Source: JBBSDP01 sp963754335 (GTDB lineage: Bacteria; Planctomycetota; Phycisphaerae; Tepidisphaerales; Tepidisphaeraceae). Taken from it: a DNA stretch of 64,000 bases. Numbering within the stretch: the first letter of the stretch is position 1; every line of letters starts with the position of its first letter. The translations under genes were made by a program, and so were the position numbers. The notes under the pieces are model-generated. The model saw only the letters and a program-made list of their open reading frames with translations, was not told the origin of the DNA and did no database searches. Shown here piece after piece: positions 26,332 to 36,815 of the stretch. The DNA lies in the NCBI GenBank assembly GCA_963754335.1, contig CAVWFQ010000005.1, positions 496,001 through 560,000 of the forward strand, in the 5' to 3' direction.

Positions 26332-28988
26332 TCAATCCGCCTGCCCATCGGCGGTCCAGATCAAAGCGTTTCGAACGAAGGCCTCGGCATAATCGGGTTC
26401 GTACCCGGCAATGCCCCACGTGTTCACTCCGAGCAGTCCGCAAGTCAGGTCGATGGGTGCATAGAGCACATGACCTTTTCCCACCGACATCATAAATGGC
26501 GGCGCGGCGAAAGAGGACGGGGCGTGTTGCGCCGACGTTCTTAAAGCGGCGACAAACCCACGAAAGCGCACTTTGCTGAGATCGGCCATTCCATCAGCGC
26601 CCGCATTCAGGAGCGGGTCCGCGCTGGTGAGAGTATGCCGGTTGACGCCGGGGAATATCGAGGCGATCAATCCATTGGCTGCGCCGGGATCGAACAGGGA
26701 AGTTCCGCCGCAGCGGTCGATCAGAAGCACGCCCCCCTCTTCGACGTAGCGGCGGAGCGCGAGCGCTTCATCGGAGGATGGAACAAAGGCGCTCGTGCTG
26801 GTCAGATGCGCGAAGGGAGCCGTCGACGCGGTGAGTTGCGCACATCAATCGGCGCCGTTTCAACACCATAGCCGGTCTGCCATTGCAGGCGGTGCGCAGA
26901 AGCGCGTCCAGGCGAATGGCTCCGGATCCCAGGCACCGGCGAACTTCAGCCGCGCAACGTGAAACACATACGTCGGATTTGATTTGGGAGCGGGGATGTA
27001 GACGGTGTCGAGGCGATTGCGCAAATCACGTCGGCCGGCGGCATAGATAAAAAGGTTCACGCCCAACCGATAGGCCGGCACGTTCTTGCGCCAATCATGG
27101 ACTTCCCAGTCCTGGGCGTAGTCAGCCGGCGAATGGACAATCAGGAGTCGCGCGCCATTGCTGACCCCTTGAAGTTTCGGCTGTGGCTTGAGGTTGTAGA
27201 CTGACGAGAAGATCGGGTGATCGGGAGGCAGAGCCTGAGCGGATACTCGGGAAAAAGACGCTGCGCCAGGTCCTGGACGAAATCATTGAATTCCGCGCTC
27301 CCGCCGTCAGCGTGGGTGAAGAGCATTCCGCCGGCGCGAACGAAGGTGCGCAGGTTGTCCAGATCGCGCGGGGCCAGCCTCGGCGCTTTGTGGCTGGCCA
27401 GATAGAGAACGGGACAGTCCGTCCAGTCGGTCCAGTTGTGCGACAGCCAGACGACCTGAGAATTGACCGGCCTTTCCAATTCGTGCGAGGCGAAGCGCGC
27501 CAGGTTCGCCGCGTCGCGCGGATAGTTGGCCCAGGACCCGTCGAAACGGGCCTTGTTGAACATGATCGGATGGCGCCCGCGGGCGAGAAACAGGAGACTG
27601 AACGAGGTGGTGATGGGATTTTCGGACCAGGAGCCATCCGCCGACTGCTGGTGAATCGTTTTTTTGGCAAGTTCCTTATACCAATCGTGTGTTCCAAAAT
27701 ACTTGAATCCCGAGGCAAGCCCGGCCCGGGCGACGCTGTAAAGCCCGTACCCGTCCGCGATCCCGGGAATTGGATTGACGCTGTTGTCTCCCGTTTCGAG
27801 CCATCGCAATCCATTGGTCAGGGCAGGGGAAAATGGGTCGCTCCCCAGTGCTTTCGAATCGGCCGGAAGCATCGAATCATGGGCGACAAACAAAGATGTC
27901 GTGCCAGCCAACGTCATATTGGTCCCGCCGCTATTATCGTTTTGATAGCCCCAGGATCCGTCGGGTCGCTGTGATTGGGTCCAATGTTCCACGACGGCCT
28001 GCCAGAACGCGTCGGGAATCAGAATGCCTGCCTCCGCCCCCGACCAGACGCCGAGCAATCCGTATTGGCTGTTCGAATTGTCCCAGACAGGATGCGACGG
28101 ATCTTGGAAAAACCCGTAAGTGAACGCGCCATTACGCTCGGCCTTGAGAAACCAGTTCACGTCCCCCTGCAAAACGGGTCGGTCCGCGTCTCGATCAAGC
28201 AGCGCAAGTGCGGCCGCACGGAGTGCTCGCTGATAGGTCGTATATTCGTCATCTTTTGCTATTTCCATCGCATTGATGCAGGCGCGCATGATCGGCGCAC
28301 GCGGATTCAGCCTGGGGTCGGAAGTCGCGGCCCCACTCTGCAGCAATGCATAGACGCAGAGCGTATTCAGGCCGTTAAGAAACCGCGGACTGAACGGATG
28401 AGCCTTTGCCGGATCCGAAAGTTTTCCGGTGTTCGGATCTATCGCCGCCAGTAGAAATTCGCTGCCGCGCTTCAGCGCCGACCCGATTTGAGCATCGGTA
28501 AGAGCGTCATCGGCCTCAATGACCGGCGCGGCCGGCGGACGAATCGGCGCGGTCGCGGCGGGCGCTGTTGACGGAGGTGAAGGTGCGCTTGGCGGCGGCG
28601 CAATGGCGATGGAAGGCGCCGTCGGCTTGGCCGCTGCGACAGGTGGTGGCGCATTCGGCGAATCATCTTCCGTTACCGCAGGCGCGGTCACCCGGGCCAC
28701 TGAGCTTCTTTGCGACGCGAGCTGGTGTGCGGCAATCAGATGCAGAATCAGCCAGAATCCGACGAACATAAAAAGGACGGCAACTCCGCCGATGACATAG
28801 GTCCGGGTCGTGACCCGATGGCCGAGAAAAACCACGGGTGTGGCTGGAACCCAAATGGCATTGGGGTCCGCGGCATTCCCTTCAATCAAAATTTCGTAAC
28901 GCATCCCGCAACGGCAGCAAACTGCGCGACCGTGAGCGTCAACCGGATTGAGGGTTCGGCAGCGGGGGCATCGCGGGGTTGCGCTCAT
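26332..28988 (-). CDS. Zinc-ribbon / prenyltransferase-like barrel / DUF4159 protein, several frameshifts
   Basis: N-terminus 'MSATPRCPRCRTLNPVD...CCRC' is a zinc ribbon (1-30). A membrane helix follows (about 60-80), then an Ala/Pro-rich linker to about 165. An alpha-alpha barrel with 'LERNGAFTYGFFQDPSH'-type repeats and 'RPDGSWGYQNDNSGGTNMTL' (terpene-cyclase/prenyltransferase fold, 170-480) is followed by DUF4159 ('DWTDCPVLYLASHKAPRL', 'MLFTHADGGSAEFNDFVQDL', and 'MLLIDRCGGTSLF' near the end). Frame repair needs single bases near 27224, 26921, 26884 and 26842. Repaired length is about 885 residues. In planctomycetes DUF4159 proteins sit in large membrane complexes with MoxR and vWA proteins; none are here. 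Confidence 0.8.
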
Positions 28989-29253
28989 AAATGCATTCGC
29001 CTTGGAGAAGCGCCAACGTTGGAAGAAACAACACGCCGACTTCCAACGGATTCTATCATCCGACTCAACCGCACGCCCGGCAACCGGCGAACGCGCCGAC
29101 CGGATTATTCGCCTGAGAGTTGAGACTGCGCTCTGCAACAAACGCCTGCGCGTCACTCGGTGCAAATCGGGTATCATCAGGGTCCGGTCGGGCAGAAATG
29201 AGTCCATCCCCCGGTGCTGCCGGATCGAGGACGGGTTTGCAAAGCCATCCGCT

Positions 29254-31345
29254 ATGAGCGTCGGCATCCCATCTAAACGGAAGAGATTTCAGTCGCGTCC
29301 GCGCCGTACCCCCGAATCGTCGAATTGGGCACGGGACATCGCCGCGATTCTCATCGTATCAGTGACACTCATCTCACTCTGGCCACTCTGCACCGCCGAA
29401 TTTTCGTCTTGGGACGATCCCCAGACCGTCTTTCAGAATCCCACGCTCAATCCGCCCACACTGAACAGCGTTCGAATCTGGTGGACGTCTGCCAATCTCG
29501 ATCTATGGGATCCAGTCACCGATATGGTGCGGGGGTGCTTGCCTTGGTCGGGACAACCGAATCCCCCGACCCCGTCACCGGCTCCAAACTGAATCCCTAT
29601 GTTTACCATTCAGCGAATCTCCTGATCCACGTCGCCGCGGCGTTGGTCGTGTATCAGGTGTTGCAACTTCTCCTGGCTCGTAATGCGGGCTTCCCCGGCA
29701 TGAGCTTGGTCAAAGGCAGCCCGAACGAAAATGATGAATCCCAACACGACGGGCTAAAGCCAGTCCCGGACCATGAGGCCCAGCCCCGAATGGCACTTCA
29801 AACGAGAATCCGCTGGGGAGCATGCGTGGGGGCACTGCTGTTTGCCGTTCATCCCCTGCAGGTTGAGTCCGTTGGCTGGGTTACCGCGATGAAGGATTTA
29901 CTCTGCGGACTCTTTTCTCTGCTCGCGATCTGGCGCTATCTGATCTACGCGGGTTCCAGCGAGGGCACGCTTCGATACGCAGGTTGCTCGGGCGTCTCGC
30001 CCTTACGTAAGTCTACAACACGCGGGCAAAACGTCCGTCCCACAAATCAAGATTCGCCTTGTCGCCTGCCAGAATTCTGGCTTGCCACGCTGTTCTTCGT
30101 CCTGGCCACGCTCTCCAAGCCGACCGCTATCGTCGTCCCCTTCATGCTTTTGGTCATCAATTGGCTGATCCTCCAACGGTCATTGCGGAGCGTCCGGCGG
30201 GGAGTGCTGCTGTGGATCATCCTGTCCCTTCCCTGCATCGTCATCACCAAACTCGTACAACCCGGCAGCCACTCCGCTCATATCGCCCTCTGGAAGCGTT
30301 TGCTCGTCGGTGGGGACGCCTTGTCATTTTATCTTTATAAAATCGTCTGGCCCTTCCGTCTTGGACTGGACTACGGACGTTTTCCTGGCTGGATTTTCGA
30401 ACATGGCTATGCGTGGTGGACTTGGCTCGTACCAGCGGCTATCACGATGGTTTTGTTTGCGCGGCGCCGCCACTTACCGGTTCTTGCGGCCGCCGGAGGC
30501 ATATTTTTGCTGGGACTGCTTCCAGTTCTCGGATTGATCCCATTCGACATGCAGAGATATTCCACCGTTTCGGATCACTATTTATATCTTTCGATGCTCG
30601 GAGTGGCATTATCTGCCGCATGGGGCTCGATTCACTTGTATGGGAAATGGGCAACACCATCCTACTGCATTCTGTTATTCGTCCTGGGCGTGCGAAGTTG
30701 GAACCAATCCTGGTCTTGGACAAGCTCTGAAAGGCTATTCGGCCATGCGTTACAGGTTAATCCGCGAAGCACCGCGGCATTGAACAGCCTTGCCGTGGCC
30801 TCCCAGGGGATCGGAAATACCGTCGCCGCAGTCCGCTATTCCCACCAAGCCATTGAACTTGCGCCCAACGAAGCCGAAGGGTTCATAACACTCGGCGCGT
30901 CACTGGCCACGGAAGGGAAGCTCGCGGAGGCAACTCTTGCTTACCAACACGCCTGCCAACTTGATCCGCACAGCGCTTCCGCTCTCAGCAACCTAAGCGG
31001 TGTGCTCGCCGGCCAGGGTCGGCTGAGCGAGGCGATGCCATTGGCAAAGCGGGCATGGAATTAGATCCCAATTCGCCGGACGCGCACCTGAATTTCGGTT
31101 CCTTGTTATTCTGTCAGCACGATTGGGTCGGTGCAGAGCGCGAATCTCGGCAAGCGATCGCCTTGTCCCCGACGCATTTGCTTGGATATATCAACTTGGC
31201 CGCCGCACTTGAGGCAGAAGGGAAGCGCGAAGAGGCTGTTGCAGTGTTCCAAAAGGTGCTTCGGCTGGATCCGCGCGCATCACAGGCCCGCGATGGTTTG
31301 AAAAGGCTTGGGGTCCGTGCAGCCGGCGATCATGATCGCCAGTAA
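29254..31345 (+). CDS. TMTC-like membrane protein with C-terminal TPRs, two frameshifts
   Basis: About 697 residues when repaired (bases missing near 29533 and 31054). The early 'SSWDDPQTVFQNPTL' carries the acidic pair typical of GT-C/TMTC enzymes. Roughly ten membrane segments follow, with 'NPYVYHSANLLIHVAAALVV', 'GALLFAVHPLQVESVGW' and 'LSKPTAIVVPFMLLVINWL'. C-terminal TPRs begin near residue 495 ('AALNSLAVASQGIGNTVAAV', 'AEGFITLGASLATEGKLAEA'). Eukaryotic TMTCs are O-mannosyltransferases; bacterial members are uncharacterised. The loop near 30000-30060 contains sequence of the dispersed repeat seen at 10371. Confidence 0.8.
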
Positions 31346-31402
31346 CTTTGCTCGCCCATGATGGGACCCTGTCAATTCAACTCAGAGGACTGGCCGAAAC
31401 GA

Positions 31403-31430
31403 AAGCGGGCCCGTTTCGGCAGGCCCGCTT
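31403..31430 (-). terminator. Terminator-like hairpin after pseudopilin 2
   Basis: AAGCGGGCC (31403-31411) pairs with GGCCCGCTT (31422-31430). It lies 30 bp past the stop of the pseudopilin gene at 31460; on the minus strand TCGTTTC follows. The same hairpin follows the paralogue at 32913. Confidence 0.7.
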
Positions 31431-31459
31431 CGTTCAATCAGTTTTACTGACTGTCGCAA

Positions 31460-32425
31460 TCAGTTGGAAGTCGGAAGCAGGATGCTGTCGTAGGCACTGT
31501 TCGGCCCGTAAGCAACCGTACCACCGTGACCGTCCGCGACGGTCGCACCATTTTGTGACGTGTAGATATTGTCACGATACGTGCCGGAACTCGAGGTGTT
31601 GTTCGACGGATTCAGGTACGGGCCGGCGAACGGCGACTGCTGGAATTCGCAGTGGCCGTCAGCGTAAAGAACATTCTGCCCTTCCTGCTTGTGATTCAGG
31701 CTGTTTCCCTGAGCCATCGTCGCACGGCTGGAGTTATACAACGGCACGGTCACGTCCTGTGCAGGACTTGCACCGGAAACTGTTCCCGGATTGATGTCGG
31801 CAGCCAGGGCGAAGTCTGAGTCCAACGTATTGTTGAACTTAAAGCCGCCTGTCACCGCAGCGCTGGCCGGGAACGGGTTCTGGTAGCTGTAGGTGCAGTC
31901 GGGTGCACCTGCATTACCATTGCCGGTGAACTTGAAGCAGGCGAAGTTCGCCGAGTACTGCAGGTTGCTCGTCTGGAAACCACGCGTTCCGTTGCTGCTG
32001 GGGCAAATGAACACTTCCGGGGTGATGTCCTGAGTCCTGAGGATGAGGAAGAAGGACGAACCCACATTGTCCGCCCCTGCGTCGGTTGTGCCACCCGCGG
32101 TGCCAAAGCTGTTGGCTCCAGGAGCGGTTGTGGTGTTCACGTATCCGTTTGCAACATCGGCCGTATCAACCGTCGCTGGAATCGGCGCCGCAGCACCATC
32201 GAAATACGTTCGGGGGAAGGCCCCGTTCTTTTCCTGGTTCGAGTACATCATCATCGCCAGGCCGATCTGGCGAAGATTGCTCGAACACTTGACGCGATTG
32301 GCCTGCTCGCGAGCGCGATTCAGGGCCGGCAGAAGGATCGAGATCAGCAACGCAATGATGCCGATCACGACCAGCAACTCCACAAGCGTGAAGCCGCGAG
32401 ACGTGGAACGATGCTTAAGCTTCAT
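31460..32425 (-). CDS. Type II-secretion-like pseudopilin (prepilin-type N-terminus), tandem copy 2
   Basis: 321 residues. A short basic leader ends in 'SRGFTLVELLVVIGIIALLI', the prepilin peptidase site (cleavage after G) followed by the hydrophobic assembly helix. The helical stalk 'ANRVKCSSNLRQIGLAMMMY' leads to a globular C-terminal domain with 'VLYADGHCEFQ', the H-X9-DG-type motif of planctomycete pseudopilins. Nearly identical to the protein at 32970, with only about a dozen substitutions. AAAGGAG lies 10 nt before the start. Likely a surface or secretion-apparatus fibre. Confidence 0.92.
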   Translation of the reverse strand: MKLKHRSTSRGFTLVELLVVIGIIALLISILLPALNRAREQANRVKCSSNLRQIGLAMMMYSNQEKNGAFPRTYFDGAAAPIPATVDTADVANGYVNTTTAPGANSFGTAGGTTDAGADNVGSSFFLILRTQDITPEVFICPSSNGTRGFQTSNLQYSANFACFKFTGNGNAGAPDCTYSYQNPFPASAAVTGGFKFNNTLDSDFALAADINPGTVSGASPAQDVTVPLYNSSRATMAQGNSLNHKQEGQNVLYADGHCEFQQSPFAGPYLNPSNNTSSSGTYRDNIYTSQNGATVADGHGGTVAYGPNSAYDSILLPTSN

Positions 32426-32472
32426 AAAGAAGCTCCTTTCGGAATTGCCGCGGCAACGCTCGATGCCTCACG

Positions 32473-32546
32473 CCGGTAGAAGGATGGATAGATGATTGCC
32501 ATTTTCAGCATACGCGCTGAAATACCGTCGGAAGGTAACCGGTGCG
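32473..32546 (-). promoter_or_regulatory. Conserved leader element of pseudopilin 2
   Basis: About 75 bp upstream of the gene are shared almost unchanged with 33983-34056 (upstream of the paralogue), while the rest of the upstream DNA differs. It contains a hairpin TTTCAGC/GCTGAAA (32503-32522) and the box GCCGGTAGAAG. Could be promoter plus leader RNA; I do not recognise a known riboswitch. Confidence 0.6.
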
Positions 32547-32912
32547 TTCGCCGGGCTGGAGATCACTCGAAGGAATTACGGAAAAAAATCAAGGGTGTAA
32601 AAGAAAGCTCGAGGTTTCGACGGAACAAAAAGGGGATGGACTCGCTTCCGCCATACGCCATCTCCTCATCTCTTGGCGTCGCCTCACAAACCGCAAAGCT
32701 AACCAAAATGGTTTGGCAAGGTCAACTAAAATTCAGAAATCTTCGCAAAAAATCTTGCCAATAGGACGGCGCGTGAAAAATTGCTATGCCATTCGGCGGG
32801 ATTTTGGTAGCTACCGCTCAAACGCCACCCACCCATTGAGGAACACGTTCACAAAGGTCTCCAAAGGATTCGCATCTCCGAGTCATCGGGCCATGCTCGG
32901 CACACCACGAAA
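32547..32912. other. Intergenic region between the tandem pseudopilins
   Basis: About 365 bp with no credible gene or repeat. This part is not shared with the upstream DNA of the other copy, so it marks the non-duplicated spacer. Confidence 0.5.
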
Positions 32913-32940
32913 AAGCGGGCCCGCTTTGGCAGGCCCGCTT
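32913..32940 (-). terminator. Terminator-like hairpin after pseudopilin 1
   Basis: AAGCGGGCC and GGCCCGCTT, the same stem as at 31403-31430, 30 bp past the stop of the gene at 32970. On the minus strand TTTTCGTGG follows. Confidence 0.7.
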
Positions 32941-32969
32941 CGTTCAATCAGGTTTACTGACTGTCGCAA

Positions 32970-33935
32970 TCAGTTGGAGGTCGGAAGCAGGATGCTGTCG
33001 TAGGCACTGTTCGGCCCAGCACCAATCGTACCACCGTGACCGTCCGCGACGGTCGCGGCTTTTTGGGACGTGTAGATATTGTCACGATACGTGCCGGAAC
33101 TCGAGGTGTTGTTCGACGGATTCAGGTACGGGCCGGCGAACGGCGACTGCTGAAATTCGCAGTGGCCGTCAGCGTAGAGAACATTCTGTCCTTCCTGCTT
33201 ATGGTTCACGCTGTTTCCCTGAGCCATCGTCGCACGGCTGGAGTTATACAACGGCACGGTCACGTCCTGTGCAGGACTTGCACCGGTAATTTGTCCCGGA
33301 TTGATGTCGGCAGCCAGGGCGAAGTCTGAGTCCAACGTATTGTTGAACTTAAAGCCGCCTGTCACCGCAGCGCTGGCCGGGAACGGACACTGGTAGCTGT
33401 AGGTGCAGTCGGGTGCACCTGCATTACCATTGCCGGTGAACTTGAAGCAGGCGAAGTTCGCCGAGTATTGCAGGTTGCTCGTCTGGAAACCACGCGTGCC
33501 GTTGCTGCTGGGGCAAATGAACACTTCCGGCGTGATGTCCTGAGTCCTGAGGATGAGGAAGAAGGACGAACCCACATTGTCCGCCCCTGCGTCGGTTGTC
33601 CCACCCGTGGTGCCAAAGCTGCTGGCTCCGGGAGCGGTCGTGGTGTTGACGTATCCGTTTGAAACATCGGCCGTATCAATCGTTGCCGGAGCCGGCGCCG
33701 CAGCACCGTCGAAATACGTCCGGGGGAACGCCCCGTTCTTTTCCTGGTTCGAGTACATCATCATCGCCAGGCCGATCTGGCGAAGATTGCTCGAACACTT
33801 GACGCGATTGGCCTGCTCGCGAGCGCGATTCAGGGCCGGCAGAAGGATCGAGATCAGCAACGCAATGATGCCGATCACGACCAGCAACTCCACAAGCGTG
33901 AAGCCGCGAGACGCGGAACGATGCTTAAGCTTCAT
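32970..33935 (-). CDS. Type II-secretion-like pseudopilin, tandem copy 1
   Basis: 321 residues with 'SRGFTLVELLVVIGIIALLI' and 'VLYADGHCEFQ', as in the copy at 31460. Differences cluster in surface segments (for example 'VSNG' for 'VANG', 'YQCPFP' for 'YQNPFP', 'TSQKAATV' for 'TSQNGATV'). The gain of a Cys in the YQC segment is the most notable. Shine-Dalgarno, leader and terminator are conserved, so both copies should be expressed. Confidence 0.92.
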   Translation of the reverse strand: MKLKHRSASRGFTLVELLVVIGIIALLISILLPALNRAREQANRVKCSSNLRQIGLAMMMYSNQEKNGAFPRTYFDGAAAPAPATIDTADVSNGYVNTTTAPGASSFGTTGGTTDAGADNVGSSFFLILRTQDITPEVFICPSSNGTRGFQTSNLQYSANFACFKFTGNGNAGAPDCTYSYQCPFPASAAVTGGFKFNNTLDSDFALAADINPGQITGASPAQDVTVPLYNSSRATMAQGNSVNHKQEGQNVLYADGHCEFQQSPFAGPYLNPSNNTSSSGTYRDNIYTSQKAATVADGHGGTIGAGPNSAYDSILLPTSN

Positions 33936-33982
33936 AAAGAAGCTCCTTTCGGAAATGGCATAGCGACATTCAGCGACTTAAA

Positions 33983-34056
33983 GCCGGTAGAAGAATGAAT
34001 GGATAATTGCCATTTTCAGCAGACGCGCTGAAATACCGACACAAGGTCACTGGTGC
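33983..34056 (-). promoter_or_regulatory. Conserved leader element of pseudopilin 1
   Basis: Homologous to 32473-32546. The hairpin TTTCAGC/GCTGAAA is at 34014-34033 and the GCCGGTAGAAG box at 33983. Conservation against a diverged background suggests a functional leader or promoter. Confidence 0.6.
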
Positions 34057-34286
34057 AGCCGAGCCGGGGAATGCTCGCCGGCCAACGCAGCCGACGGATT
34101 TTGAACAATGCGTACAAAGGGGAGCTTCGACGATGGCGGATAAAAAAACGTAATATTTGCCTCTGCTCAGTCCGCCGGCCGAAGGGGAAACACACCCGAA
34201 CGGCATATAACTTACGAAATTCGACTCGCAAAGTCAACAAAATTGTGATTTGATTGTGGCGGGACCGTAACTTCAGTTTTTTCGGG

Positions 34287-34824
34287 TTAATTCGCAGGCG
34301 CATCCGGCTCGGAATAGGTCGCGGTCTTCTGTTTTTCCAGAAGCCTGGCCACGACGATTTCCGGGAGAACCGCCGCCAGTTGGCGGACATCGCCGCCCAG
34401 TGAGACGACCTGACGAATGAGGCTGCTGCTGGTCAAGGCGTATTGGTCCCCCGCCATGATGAAGACGGTTTCGATTCCTCCGACCGCCCGATTGGCCATG
34501 GCAAGTTGAAACTCATATCGCAGGTCCGATACATCGCGAATGCCGCGAAGCATCGCCGTCGCATGAACCGAGCGGGCGAAATCGACGGTCAGCCCCATGT
34601 ACTTCTCGACGCGAATGGTCGGCTGATGAGGAAGCAGTGCGCAGGATCATCTCGACCCGCTCATCGAGCGTGAACAGCTCCCGCTTCTCGGGATTGATGC
34701 CGACCGCCACGATCAACTCATCGAACAGCAGTACGCCGCGGTGAATCACGTCGAGATGACCATTGGTGATCGGGTCGAACTGTCCCGGGAATACGCCGAC
34801 ACGACGAGACGATCGATGGTTCAC
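34287..34824 (-). CDS. coaD: Pantetheine-phosphate adenylyltransferase, one frameshift
   Basis: Penultimate step of CoA synthesis (4'-phosphopantetheine + ATP to dephospho-CoA). The N-terminus has 'VGVFPGQFDPITNGHLDVIH', a nucleotidyltransferase signature with the T/HxGH motif as NGH. The C-terminal half, in the other frame, has 'MLRGIRDVSDLRYEFQLAMAN' and 'YALTSSSLIRQVVSLGGDV'. One extra base near 34637 separates them; repaired length is 178 residues. GTG 34824 is chosen because AAGGAG lies 8 nt upstream. The frameshift in an essential gene is probably an error. Confidence 0.92.
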
Positions 34825-34951
34825 TCTGGTTCTCCTTGGCAACACTTCCAGGTCGCGATGTTACTCGATTTGGTACTCGGGACATCCGCCGATGCGTCTG
34901 GCGCATGACCGATTCAGCGGCACCATTTTTTACCGCCAACAGTACTTTGCG

Positions 34952-35031
34952 AAAGAGCCGCGCACGAAGTAAGCGGGAAAGTTCTGTCGCTTGCCGAGTG
35001 CTTTCCCGCTTACTTCGTGCGCAGGCTCTTT
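34952..35031. repeat. Dispersed palindromic repeat, copy 2 of 2
   Basis: Same arms as 6284-6365 (GAGCCGCGCACGAAGTAAGC and complement), with a different 16-nt loop. Present between coaD and the PQQ-propeller gene, in the divergent upstream region. Confidence 0.85.
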
Positions 35032-35363
35032 CTGTCACGCAACCCGACGCATCTGGGGTTGTCTTCCTCAAGTTGATCACCGACAAGGAAATTCCTGCGA
35101 CCCTATCCCTTTTCCGGAAACTTCGATTGAGGGCAGAAATGTCCCACAATGCCCCAAAATGCCCCAAGATTTTTAGTTGTTTATCAATATATTGCTATAT
35201 ATATGCGCATTTTGCGGCTTTTAACCGTTCGCCTGCCCAATTTCGTGCGGACATCGCTATTCGGTACAACGCGCTTTTCTTCATCCGCTATAGTCTAATG
35301 TCTGCCCCAACTGCGGATCCGGCTGCGATCGGCCGGGCGCAGTTACAACTCGATGGAGAACTG
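35032..35363. other. AT-rich upstream region of the PQQ-propeller gene
   Basis: About 330 bp with unusually AT-rich DNA (ATATATTGCTATATATATGC around 35190). Probably promoter-bearing. I see no gene or RNA; the open frame across it is not protein-like. Confidence 0.45.
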
Positions 35364-36650
35364 ATGTCACGAACGTTTCCAGGCATCGTTATCGTCATGC
35401 TTCTTGTCGGCGCAGCGCAGACCGCCGTGGTGCGCGGGGCAGATTGGCCGGAGTACCGGGGGGCGAGCCATGACGGCATTTCCACCGACACGCTCAATCT
35501 TCCCTGGCCGGCCAGCGGACCGAAGGTGATCTGGAAGGTTCCAACCACCAACGGATTCAGTTCCTTCACCGTCAGCGGCGGCGAGGTGTTTACGCAAGTG
35601 AGCCGAAAGACTGATGGATCGGAGCGGGAATTCTGCATCGCGCTCGACGCTGACACGGGCAAGGAAATCTGGGCGGTTGACGTCGATAAGGCGAAGTATC
35701 AGGGAGGCGGCGATTCGGGAACCGTCGACAATAAGGGAGGCGACGGCCCACGCTCGACGCCGGTCGTGGATGGCGGCTTCGTTTATGCGTTGACGACCGA
35801 TCTGGTGCTCTATTGCCTCGATGCGAAAACGGGAAACAAGCTCTGGACGCGGGATCTGGTCAAGGAAAACGCGGGCCACAACGTATCCTGGGGAAACGCG
35901 GCCTCGCCGGTGATCGACGGCGACCTGCTCTTCGTGGCCGGCGGCGGTGATGGAGAGTCCTTTCTGGGCCTGAATAAAAAAAGCGGCCAGGTCGTCTGGA
36001 AAAGCGGGACGGAAAAGATCACGCATGCCACGCCGATCGTCGCCACGATCCTCGGCCAGCGTCAGGTGATTTTTTTCGTGCAGAGCGGCCTGGTCTCGGT
36101 TTCGCCGGAATCGGGCAAAGAGCTCTGGCGATATCCCTTCCAGTACAGCACCTCGACGGCGATCTCGCCGGTCGTCTGCGGCGACATCGTCTACTGCTCG
36201 GCGGGATATGACGTGGGAGGCGGCGCGTGCAAAATCACCAAGGTCGGCGATGCGTTCACCGCGACCCAGATCTGGCGCATTCCCGGAAACAAGAACGTTC
36301 CCAACCACTGGAGCACGCCGGTCTACAAGGACGGCTATCTCTATGGCATGTTCAGCTTCAAGCGCTATGGCGTCGGCCCCATGAAATGCGTGGAGGTGGC
36401 CTCCGGCAAGGTCGCGTGGCAGCAGCCCGGCTTCGGTGCGGGCAACGTGATCCTCGTCAACGGGAAGCTGCTCGCCCTGGCTGACGATGGCCAGCTCGTT
36501 GCCATCGATCCGACGCCGGGTGAATACAAGGAGATCTGTCGCTTTCAGGCGATTGAAGGCAAATGCTGGTCGACTCCGGCGATGAGCAATGGCCGCATCT
36601 ATATTCGGAGCACCAAAGAAGGCGCATGTCTGGACCTTTCGGCGAAATAA
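35364..36650 (+). CDS. Exported PQQ-like beta-propeller repeat protein (second copy)
   Basis: 428 residues with signal peptide (MSRTFPGIVIVMLLVGAAQTA) and mature start 'ADWPEYRGASHDGISTD'. Blades read 'LDADTGKEIWAVDV', 'LDAKTGNKLWTRDL', 'LNKKSGQVVWKSG' and 'VSPESGKELWRY'. Only about a third similar to the protein at 8787, with the same fold and export. ATG 35364 begins the signal peptide and has GGAG upstream; the frame continues far upstream without protein-like sequence. Function may be to scaffold or degrade at the surface. Confidence 0.9.
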   Translation: MSRTFPGIVIVMLLVGAAQTAVVRGADWPEYRGASHDGISTDTLNLPWPASGPKVIWKVPTTNGFSSFTVSGGEVFTQVSRKTDGSEREFCIALDADTGKEIWAVDVDKAKYQGGGDSGTVDNKGGDGPRSTPVVDGGFVYALTTDLVLYCLDAKTGNKLWTRDLVKENAGHNVSWGNAASPVIDGDLLFVAGGGDGESFLGLNKKSGQVVWKSGTEKITHATPIVATILGQRQVIFFVQSGLVSVSPESGKELWRYPFQYSTSTAISPVVCGDIVYCSAGYDVGGGACKITKVGDAFTATQIWRIPGNKNVPNHWSTPVYKDGYLYGMFSFKRYGVGPMKCVEVASGKVAWQQPGFGAGNVILVNGKLLALADDGQLVAIDPTPGEYKEICRFQAIEGKCWSTPAMSNGRIYIRSTKEGACLDLSAK

Positions 36651-36710
36651 GCCACTGGGCGGCCGGGGTCATGTTGCCGCTTTGGTGCCTGCATCGATGC
36701 GCCGCCATTC

Positions 36711-36815
36711 CAACGTTCAACACTCAACTTTCAACGTTCAACGTTCAAAGACGGAGATTTCCCCCGTTGGAAGTTGAGCGTTGAACGTTGGACGTTGAAA
36801 GTTAATGGGCGAGCA
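36711..36815. repeat. Dispersed palindrome (TTCAACGTTCAAC family), copy 2 of 2
   Basis: Units CAACTTTCAACGTTCAACG and GTTGAACGTTGGACGTTG surround a unique centre with GGAGATTTCCCC. Homologous to 7606-7748. No gene. Confidence 0.8.

Noticed and set aside
32473..32546. The pseudopilin leader as a c-di-GMP-I (GEMM) riboswitch
   Set aside because: The core GEMM motifs (GGCAAACC, GGGACGCAAAGCC) are absent; only a simple hairpin is seen.
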